Shown here: positions 12,537 to 22,000 of the stretch, one piece after another
How the letters are laid out: each line of letters opens with the position of its first letter
Numbering within the stretch: the first letter of the stretch is position 1
Assembly (NCBI GenBank): GCA_022376515.1
Contig: WTXI01000427.1
Coordinates: 1 to 26,742 of the forward strand
Reading direction: 5' to 3'
DNA from: Lactifluus volemus
Lineage: Eukaryota; Basidiomycota; Agaricomycetes; Russulales; Russulaceae
Length of the DNA: 26,742 bases
Program-made: the position numbers and the translations under genes
Notes under the pieces: model-generated
Databases searched by the model: none
Seen by the model: the letters and a program-made list of their open reading frames with translations, nothing else
Told to the model about the DNA's origin: nothing

Positions 12537-15500
12537 TCAACCAAAAACAGGAAAAAAAAAAGGGAAAAGAATTGTGTGGACGCACTGGGTGATATAATCG
12601 TACAAAAACTTGTAGCTCCGCAAGTTACCCTTCAAACGACGAATGTCGATCGAGTACGTGTCCTTGAGACCGTCCAGCTTGGTCAACTCGACGTAGAACC
12701 GGACTTCATCTCCCTGATCATGCGTCGGGTCTCCATACACGGGCTCGTGCGTCATCACTTCGCCTGTTCCACCAACGATGGGGGTCAAACCACCTGGCGA
12801 GGACGACAGGATCTCGGGTGACGCTTCAGCGGCATCGGCGGCGCTGCCAGCCATACCGGACACCTGCGACGACTGACGACGCATCAATAATCCCTTGAGC
12901 ATCCCGCCCGTCGCTCCACCAAACGACGATGACGATTGCTGTGATGGCACCGGCAATCCGCGTTTATCCACCTGTGGATCCAACGTTCGGCAATCCAAAA
13001 AAAAACCCAAAAAAGAAGGGGGTTAACTTACCCCATTGGAGGCAGCGGATCCAATCAGCGTAAACGCCGCGAGTCCCAATCCGGTGCTACCGCCGGGTTC
13101 TCTAACCCCAAGACCAAGACCTAGCCCAGCCGGCGGCGGTGTAGGAGAGGGGACGGCCGGTGCGCGACGTCTCTTGGCACGGACACACCTATACTTGTAC
13201 TCACTCTCAACCTGCACATCGACGCCCATTCCCTCGAGCACGTCGCGCACGTGTCGCATGACCTCGATGGGCACACCGGAAGTGACCGTCGCTTGACTGA
13301 CGGCGCCGTGATGCGTACGTATGACGCCCTTGGGTGGCGCAACGTGTCTCCGAACGAGCTCTGCAAAGCTTGGCATGATCGGTGCCGCCGCCGGCGCGCC
13401 ATCCGCTCCCGTACTGACCGTCCGTTTCGGATGCGGTGGTCCCATGCGTGACGGCACATACTCTTCGACTCCACCAGCGGTCGGGAATACCTGTGGGCCG
13501 GTGGCGTTGACAGACGACGAAGAGACGTTCGCGGGGCTAGCAAACGCGTCGCGCGCCGACGGTTTGCGGCTTCTGCTGACGCCCACGCCCAGAGGCACAT
13601 TGGTACTTTCCGCTTCGTCGTCGAGACCGCGACCCTTGCTACGCGAGCGGAACCACTGCATGACTTTGCGAGCCTTGCTCGTGCTCGCGGGCATATCGTG
13701 CCCAAGGTTCCCAGGCGCGCGTGGTACCCTGCCGCTCCCACTGCTGTCGACACCAGCCGCAAGCATCGCATCTCTTTCTGACGTCGACGTAGGCAGTGCC
13801 GTGCGCGGCTCGCGCGACTTTTCGCGTTCGCGTGAAGGCGTCTCGGGTCCTGCCCTCGCCGAGCTGCGACCAGGACGCGCTTTGATCGTGCGCGCGATCG
13901 GTTCGACCATGACGCTCAGCGTGCTCCTCCGGTTCTTCTTCGCCGAACTGCTGTCCGTCGGCGGGCTCAACAACGACGTCTGCGTGGTAGTGGTGGAAGA
14001 GGATGCCGCTGCCTCGACGGTCGGACTGACCGATGATGGCGACGTCGAAGGGGCGACTTGCAAGGTCGACGGTCGGCGTGAGGTAGTCGATCCCGATATT
14101 TTCGAGATGGTGGTGTATATCGAGTTGGCCGCCGAGCTCTCTGACGGGGCGCGCATTGGCGTTGGAGCTGGGGTTGCTGGAGACTGCCCTTGCGCACCCT
14201 CTGCTGAGGGTGTAGTAGGTCCTCCAAAGAGCTTGCCGAGGCCCATTTTGTCGATGGAGAGCCCCCTGTTGTGCTTTCCCTTTCTGGACGAGTTCGAACC
14301 GGCGGTACCATAAAATGCTTGTTCCTCCGTCTGGGTATGAGGGGTCGACGGTGGGCTCGCGGTATTGACGGTGACGAGCGGCGGGTTGTTCGGCGTCTGC
14401 AATGGAGGCAATACTACTGGAGAGGATGACGTGGAGGGAGGAGGGCGTGGTCCCGTGAGGGAGGGCCGGCGCTGCTGAGGTGTCTGCAACTGTGAGGGCA
14501 AGTGATATGGCGGTGGTGGCGATGGTTTCTGGTCTTGCGTAGGCTTGGGCTCTTTCTTGGGCGTAGCATCACGCCGACTAGGCTGGGGAGGTAAGGTCGC
14601 GGGGGGCTCGGGTTGACCATACTCGACCTGGATGGTGTGTCGCATGCCACTTGCCGCTTTGCTGCGTACGCTGCCGGTACCGTTGACCACAGGGGCAGGA
14701 GCCGGAGCTGGAGAAGGGATCGGTGGAAGCGCGTCCTTGCGCGAACCCGAACGTGCTTGTTGGGGCGACTGCTGCTGCTGTTTCTGCTGCTGCTCGACGG
14801 GGATCACGGATGGGATAGCAGGTACAACGTCGGCCGGGCTCATAGCGAAAGGATCATCATCCGCATACCCTGATGGTTGGGTGGGCATCACGATGGTGGA
14901 ATTGTATCCACGGCGTGACTGTGCTTGTGCCTGAGACGCGGCAGCGAGGTCGGCGGATGTTTCATAGAGTGTCTGATCCTCGGCCGCGTGAGCGTGGCTG
15001 CGGGAGGGGACGGCCACGCTGGCATGGGGGAAAACGTCGTTCTTGGGATTCTGAGGCCGAGAGACCTTGCTGTGATCGGCGTTGCGCATCTGCCTTTGAT
15101 AGGCTTGGCGCTTAGCTTTGTGCATCTCGAGTGCACTTGTTTCGAGTTCATCAACCGTCTTGTCAAAGAGGTATGCGTACGGGCTCAGCCAAGCGTGTTG
15201 CATGACATTGCTGAGATCGGCACGACGTTGAGGGTCGGGTTGAAGCATGATGGAGAGCAGGTCACGGGCTTCGGGAGAAATATAGTCCGGGAAGGACAAG
15301 GGAGTGTTGACGATGTACTTGTAAAGGAGATTGATGTTATCACCGTCCGGATTGGCGGGGTCGTCGTCAAAGGGGAGATAACCTGCAAGCATGGCGTAAA
15401 GAATGACGCCGCAGGACCAGATGTCGACGGCAGAGCCAACGTATGAGCCTTCTGAAATGACGAGTTCGGGAGCGGCGTAACAGGGAGAGCCGCATGAGGT

Positions 15501-16318
15501 TTGCATGAGGTCGTCGGAGCGATGCTCGAAGCGATTGGCAAAACCAAAGTCGGTGATGATTACGTTACGATTACGGTCGAGGAGAAGATTTTCGAGTTTG
15601 AGATCGCGATGAACGATTTTGCGCTGGTGGATGTACCAGACGCCGGATATGAGCTGAGCGAAAAGGCGACAGGCATCCTTTTCTTTGAGGTAGCGATGGG
15701 CTAGGATGTGGTCGAACAATTCACCACCAGAGGCGTAGTCGAGGATGATACCGATGTACTTGTCCGTTTCGATAACGTCGTATAGTCTGACGATATTAGG
15801 ATGCTTGAGCATCTAAATATACGGAATCGTTTAAAATAAAGAGGGAGATACAAAGGAAAAAGGAAACGAACCCTAAGAACCTCGATTTCACGTTCGACTT
15901 TGGACATACGGACGGCAGAATCGATATTATGTCTTTTAATCAGTTTTACGGCCACTTCCTCAGCCCAGTTGGTGTGTAGACCGAGTTTGACTTTTCCAAA
16001 CTCGCCTTCACCGAGGGTTTGAAGGAGCAAATATGGACCAAACTTTGGGATGGCACGACGTGGGTGACTTGCGGCATATTGAGCAGCGGCTGGATGGGAA
16101 TAGATATCACGATATGGGGGTTGTTGTTGGAGTTGTTGTTGCTGTTGTTGTTGTTCATCTGGATGAGAAGAAGCTGTGACAGAGTGAGAAGCACGTTTGC
16201 GAGAAGATTGTTGTTGTGGGGTTGGGGTAACTGAAGAAGAAGTTGGGGCAAGAGAAGTAGGACGAGGAGCACCGTTTTGGCGTGAAGGGCCAGGCATGGG
16301 GATTTGGAGTGAATCCAT
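12537..16318 (-). CDS. Kin4-like CAMK-family Ser/Thr protein kinase with C-terminal KA1 domain
   Basis: Three exons on the minus strand, 16318-15872, 15812-13032 and 12971-12537, with introns of 59 and 60 nt, give 1220 residues. Residues 1-90 are disordered with poly-Gln. The kinase domain covers ~93-357: glycine loop LGEGEFGKV (102-110), Lys125 in AVK, HRD (Asp219), DFG (237-239), activation-loop Thr254 in [25 protein letters not shown] and the [12 protein letters not shown] insert resemble yeast Kin4, a spindle-position checkpoint kinase. A ~620-residue Ser/Pro-rich linker follows. The membrane-binding KA1 domain appears split: first half ~985-1029 (YKYRCVRAK), second half ~1163-1202 ([10 protein letters not shown]...[11 protein letters not shown]), separated by ~130 low-complexity residues. 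The last ~20 residues are odd and T-rich encoded, so a further 3' intron is possible. Its promoter must lie in the 154 bp after the lyase gene. Confidence 0.9.
16120..16157 (-). repeat. CAA/CAG triplet tract coding for polyglutamine
   Basis: Nearly pure CAA/CAG triplets on the minus strand encode about eleven Gln with one Leu (residues ~56-66) in the disordered N-terminus of the kinase. The tract is likely to be length-variable between strains. Confidence 0.85.
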
Positions 16319-16472
16319 CCCCCTTCGTCGTATGAGCCAACCACAAAACAATTATTTAACACTTATATTTCGTTATCGGTTATGGCTCAGGCGCCACATT
16401 AAATACAATACACCCACTGGCCACGACCCCATCCTTTTTGTTCGTTACTCTCCAGCCATTGTAATAAATCGT

Positions 16473-18423
16473 TTAGACGCTCAGCTCTGCCTTGTCACAC
16501 TTCTCTACCGCCACTTTCAGCTCTTCATCTGCCAATGCGGGCTCCACCCATTCCTTCAAAAACTTGTCTACTTGCTGTGGTGCCCGTCCAATGAACGACG
16601 ACGGTTCCAACAACGCATCCAGTTCTTCTTTGATCGGCTCAAAATATGCATCACCGCGTACGCGCTCGATCAAGTCATTTTCCAATCCGAGCTGCTTGAC
16701 TTGATGCCCAGCTTGATGCGACAACACCTACGCGATACGGTATCGCATCAAAATGTTTAAAACAGAGAGTGTGTGGAAGCACCCTGATCTTCTCATGCGC
16801 CTCCTGTCGATCGCCACCCTTCTTGACAAGAGCCATGATGATATTCTCAGTCGCCATAAACGGCAGCTCTTGCGCGATCCGCCGCGCGATCACACGCGGG
16901 TACACGACGAGGCCCTCTGACACGTTCTGCAGCGTCGTGAGAACGATGTCCGCCGCGAGGAACGCTTCGGGTAGCGTGATTCGCCGATTTGCGCTATCGT
17001 CTAGCGTCCGCTCGAACCACTGCACGCTCGCCGTCGCGAGCGCGTTCTGGTGCAGCGTCATGAGGTGTCGCGCCAGAGAGCAGATCCGCTCAGATCGCAT
17101 CGGGTTCCGCTTGTATGCCATCGCCGACGATCCGATTTGCGTCGATTCGAATGGCTCCTCGATTTCCTGTCGTTTTTTTTTTAGGTTCTTCCGCCGCCTA
17201 ATATATTATGACGCTTTTTTTTACCTTGAGATGGGCGAGAAGTCGCAGGTCGGTCGCAATTTTGTGTGCTGTGGCGCCGAAAGAAGCGAGTGGCGAAAGC
17301 ACGTCAATATCGATTTTGCGCGAATAGGTCTGCGACGTGACTGGGTACGCGTACGAAAAACCTGACAGTTCTGTCACTAGCCGATCGAGCTCCTCGACCT
17401 TTTCACGCCATAGAGTCCTAAATTTTTAAGATAGGTGAAAAGTGATGGCGCGCACCTTGTCGTGATTGCCGTCAAAAAGCGCTAAAAAGCTTGCCTGCGT
17501 TCCCGTTGTGCCTTTGACGCCGCGAAAGCCGAGATCATCCCGCGCCCGCTTGATGTTGCGGAGGTCCCAAAGAAGTTCCTTGTTTTATTGAAGCATCAAT
17601 GATCGGGTAATCCTCGAGCAGAGAAAGATGCACGCACCTGCAACCAGAGGGTCGCGCGCTTGCCAACCGTGGTGAGCTGCGCGGGCTGAAAGTGCGTAAA
17701 GCCCAACGTGGGCAAGTCACGATATTGACTCGCGAAAGCAGAAAGGCGGTCGATCACTACGGCGAGCTTTTTGAACACGAGCGTCAGAGCGGTGCGGATG
17801 AAGATGAGATCCGCGTTACTACAAAATCGTCAATCACGGTTGGAAGTATGGGGGGATTGTTACGTACTCTGTGACATAGCACGATGTCGCGCCAAGACTA
17901 TACAGGGGATTCGCGCCCGAAGAGTGTAGTTATGAAAATGAGAGGACGTACTGGATAATACCAGCTGCAGAAGGTGCAACCGTCCCGAAGGTGTGCACGT
18001 GCGCCATCACGTCGTGACGCCTCTTCTTTTCCTCGGCCGCGGCCGTCTCGAATTGTTTAGCGTCCAGGTGCTGCACACGTCGTTCGGGGGGTTGTGCTGT
18101 CACAAAAGTTGCGAGCGAGAACGTACCAGGTTTGGTTTCATCTCATCAATCGCCGCATCCGGGATGGGCAATCCGAGTTGCTTCTCTGCAACGGCGAGTG
18201 TGAGCCAGAGTTGACGCCACGTGTAGAAGCGGTTCTAGTATGCTGCTGAGATAGTTAGAAAGAGAGGCGAAGGCTTTGGACTACCTCGGCGGAGAATAGA
18301 TGCGCCATCTCCTTGCTTGCATAGCGGCTGCCAGGGAGATGTATTAGTACCAGGTTGGAGTTTTGGCACTAGGATAGATATGAACCTGGAAAGTGGTGTC
18401 TGATACGTATCGTATTCTGACAT
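16473..18423 (-). CDS. ADE13: adenylosuccinate lyase
   Basis: Cleaves SAICAR to AICAR and adenylosuccinate to AMP, each with release of fumarate, in purine synthesis; works as a homotetramer. Ten exons on the minus strand: 18423-18386, 18327-18285, 18234-18127, 18070-17952, 17897-17868, 17818-17638, 17578-17456, 17398-17225, 17166-16783 and 16727-16473. They give 484 residues, close to the yeast enzyme (482). Motifs: [12 protein letters not shown] at the N-terminus, [11 protein letters not shown] (82-92), [16 protein letters not shown] (catalytic His155), [12 protein letters not shown], and the fumarase/lyase signature loop [13 protein letters not shown] with Ser285-Ser286. Introns are 49-59 nt. 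At intron 7 the first AG (TTTAG) would break the frame, and the later AAAAG restores the family sequence HDKVEELD. Three GATA motifs lie just upstream. A decayed copy lies at 25308-26547. Confidence 0.95.
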
Positions 18424-19003
18424 GGTGAGTGAGAGGATCAAGATGGAATCCTCAAGAGTTAAGATAAGATAAGCCTTATCAATACCAATCGGTACACGTC
18501 TACTGTTAGTTGTTAGTTCCTGCGCCGGTCCTCTCCCCGCTGTAGCACACGAAATGGTCGTGGTCGTAGTCACCCAAAAGTCCTGTGCCTTCTCGCCAAG
18601 CTTCCGTTCTTCACAGTATTTACACTTATGCAATAATTGCTTTGTTGAGTGTAAGTTTTTGTATCGCAGCTGCTGTGATCCAGGTTCCCATGATCACTAT
18701 CGGACGTGCGTGGAGGATTACTATGTTAAGCGAGCGTAATAAAGTTTGAGGCAACGAGGCAATGGGATCTGTTTTCTCAGAAAATGCGTGCCTTGGGTGC
18801 GATGACATTCACAGGATACGGCACGTGATTGCCTCAAGGCCAAACTCTGCACGACTCTGATCTTATTGTATTTGTTCGTTCCAATATCTTTTAAAGCCAA
18901 GCTACAAAAATTCCCAGATGACCTCAAATACGTGCGCATACATCCATTCCAGCTCTCTGCCGCCATTAAATATCACTACAGTTCAGATGCTCAAATTTCC
19001 GCG
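18424..19003. other. divergent intergenic region between the lyase and NLR-like genes
   Basis: 580 bp separate two genes transcribed away from each other, so this holds both promoters. The lyase-proximal ~190 bp are duplicated next to the pseudogene and contain the GATA cluster. No TATA box close to either start and no coding sequence were recognised. Confidence 0.6.
18463..18480. promoter_or_regulatory. cluster of three GATA-factor motifs upstream of the lyase gene
   Basis: Two overlapping GATAAG hexamers (18463-18468 and 18468-18473) and an inverted CTTATC (18475-18480) fit within 18 bp, 40-57 bp upstream of the lyase ATG. Fungal GATA factors such as AreA/Nit2 bind this core, often as paired sites, in nitrogen control. 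A role in purine or nitrogen control of the lyase is inferred. The same cluster is retained in the duplicate (26589-26606). Confidence 0.5.
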
Positions 19004-22000
19004 ATGCGGCGCGATCAGCTCACCGAAACGCAACCAAGTTCACTTGTACTCCAGGTGACTGGTATGTATCTTTACAGCCATGCTCTGAGAAATACTAATT
19101 TTTTTTCCCCTGCAAGTCCTCAAAGCACGCAACCTTCCCCGACAAGAGACCCTCCTTGGGAGAAGATCAAAGTTCTATGTCACGGTCACTTACGGGGCAA
19201 CAACAAGGCAGACACGATCTGTGCGGAGAGAGGGGGATCTTGTAGAATGGAACGAGAATGTCGACCCTTTGTGAGAAAATCTCATCTTTTTTCAATTTTA
19301 TCTACAGCTGAGTCTCCAGCAGCGTCGTACATCCGCAATCTCATATCACGATATCCCTTTATGCGAAAAGGACCGCACGGAAAGACGCCCTTATTGGAAT
19401 GCAGGAGATAGCCTTTGAACCACATCCTCGTTCGTCTCTTTATTTCTTACTCATACGTCTCGCTGAGCACCCTACATGTAGAACTCGATATTATCTTCGG
19501 TGATGCTGGCGGACATCCTAGGCACCCAACAGAGACAGTCTTAACGATCACCGTGTCAGCGAACGCGAGTTCCCCTCTGACTGGGGCAGTCAACACCCCG
19601 AATCCCCCAGCAGACAATCTTGTCACTGAAGGCGCCACGGGTCCTATTGTCCAATCCACCGAGAGCGGTGCTCTTGAGCCACCAATAGCAGGAAGCCAGA
19701 CGGAGGTGTCACGCACTACTCTCCTTCGTGCCGAGAAAGCCATTGATACCATCAATGCAATAACAACATGGAAACGTGCCGTTCATGCGATCAAGTGGGT
19801 GATGGACACCGTCAAACCAATCGCAGCGGTATGCCCAATATATTTTCTCTCCATATCCACCCTGACCTAACTTGCACTTTTCAGCTGAATCCCTATGCAG
19901 ATCTGGCATGGAATATACTCTCAAAGATTCCTGAGGTGCGTGTTCTCATATTGATATGGGACGTGATCTTGTTTGTGTTTACCTTGCCACCAGACTTTGC
20001 TACAGGTGGTTGAGCGTGACGATAACGTTCAGACACTACTTGAGGCGATACAGCATGCTTTTGAACTAGCAGAAGAGGCAGACACTTTAAGGAATATCCA
20101 GCCAGAGTCAAAGCAGGCGAAAATCCTGTATGAGATGTTGGAGTGTGTCTCCAATTCCGCCGAATTTATCGAGTCATATGCGAAGGATGTCCAAGTTGGC
20201 ATGTCGTTTTGACCGCCTTTCATTGCTTATTGTTAACATGTGGGTTTCAGGAAAGCGGGCTTTGAAGAATCTGGGCGGTCGAGTTGACCAAAAAGTCGAA
20301 GACTACCGTGCCACTCTCGTCCAATTGCGAGAAAGGCTCCTCGCACACGCTGCTCTCATCACCGAGGCTACTGTCCTTCAAACGCGGGAGGATGTGAGGA
20401 AAGTGGGTACACAGCTGGAGAAGATGTCCAGTCACGCATTAGATGCTGGTGCGTAATTCTCACGGTCACGAGATGTCTCGTCGACCTGACGGACGGGCAC
20501 ACAGAATTTGGTTCAATAATCGGAGAATTGCCCTATAAGGGAGGCTGGCAATTCGGTGATGAGAAGCGCTGTCTTCCTGGCACACGGGTACAATTCTTGG
20601 AGTACATCATCAAGTGGGTCAAGGATCCCGAGTCTGAACGTGGCCTTGTTCTCCTTGGTCAGGCAGGCACGGGAAAGTCATCAATTGCGCACGAGATCGC
20701 TCGTCACTTCGAAAACAATGGCCTTGGATGTTACTTCACCTTTCTCCGGAAGGAAGGTTCCAAAGACGAGTCTTACAAGCTTTTCACGACACTTGCCCGT
20801 GATCTATCTGACAACTATCCTGCGTTCAAACTCGCGCTTGGCACCGTCATTAAGAATAATTCATCTCTTCGTCGTACTCGAGACCGTCGTACCCTTTTTG
20901 AACGGCTCCTCCTCGAGCCGCTCAAGGATCTACAACTTCGTGGACCCATCCTGATCGTCATAGATGGATTGGATGAAAGTGGAGACACAATCGGCAAAAA
21001 TGGACTTCACTCATTTCTTTCTCAACGTCTCATTGACCTCCCACTGAATTTCCGCATTCTCATCACCTCGAGGCCGGAAGATGGTATCGGACCTGCGTTC
21101 GCCAACGCACGATCTGTCCGGACCCACTACATGGGTGATGCCCAACTGGCTGCCAATACAGAGCAAGATATTGGAGTGTATCTTGAGAACGAGCTCCCCG
21201 AGGAGGTGTTCAAAGAGCATGGTAGCAAGCTAGCAAAGGCGGCAGAGGGCCTGTTTCAGTGGGCAGCCGTCGGATGTGGGTTCATAAATGGCTCTGCTAG
21301 CCTTGGCCTTAGCGATGACGAATGCGTTCGGCGTCTGCTGGGACACTCTCGAGGTCTCAGCGGAGAGGGTCTGTTGGACAACTTGTACGCCGAAGTTCTG
21401 CAAGAATACTTCAAATCAGATGAAGCACAGATTCTGTTTCGATCTGTGATGGGACAAGTTCTTGCTGCGATCGAACCCCTCTCCATCGATTCCTTAATTT
21501 CTCTGCGACGTCATGCACCCACTTTCCACCCCCAGGATTCCAATCGGGTTCTGAAAATGCTGCGTCACTTGGGCTCGCTTCTGAGTAACGTGACATCATC
21601 TGACCCTACGCGCCCCATCGTTCCTCTCCATACATCATTCCGTGACTTTCTGACGAGCAAGACGAACACCGCGTTTTATGTGGATCTTGCCGATGCCCAC
21701 CATCAATTGATACATTCCTGCGTTGGTTTAATGCTCGATGGCCTGAAATTCAACATCTGCAAACTCGAGTCATCATATCTCGCGAACGACGACGTCCCCC
21801 ACTTACAATTGCGAATTGCGGAATACATTCCACCCGCTCTATCGTATGCCTGTATTTGCTGGGACGTTCATTTGAAACACGTTGGGTTCGATCAGGATGT
21901 CTTTGAAAAGCTTCGATTGCTCTTCGAGACCAAGTTTCTGTTTTGGCTGGAAGTCCTTAGCATCAAGAAGAGTGTAGGCCTTGCTTCACGAGCATTGTCA

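Larger units (their letters stand above)
16471..18614. repeat. direct segmental repeat, copy A (intact lyase gene and upstream flank)
   Basis: This segment recurs in the same orientation at 25306-26742, minus a large internal piece. Similarity begins essentially at the lyase stop codon (TTA on the + strand at 16473) and continues through the gene and at least 190 bp upstream of its ATG. The right limit given here is only where the window cuts off copy B. The two copies bracket the NLR-like gene. Confidence 0.9.

Noticed and set aside
13321..14313. 330-codon open frame on the plus strand inside the kinase gene
   Set aside because: It lies antisense to the Ser/Pro-rich linker of a well-supported kinase, with composition typical of an antisense shadow in GC-rich DNA.
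17411..17421. TTTAG acceptor for lyase intron 7
   Set aside because: It would shift the frame; the AAAAG acceptor ending at 17399 restores HDKVEELD, as in other adenylosuccinate lyases.
19308..19311. Apparent nonsense codon (TGA) in the receptor, suggesting a pseudogene
   Set aside because: It appears only if intron 2 ends at the first CAG, giving a 37-nt intron. The next CAGs give a normal 49- or 52-nt intron and an intact C2 frame.
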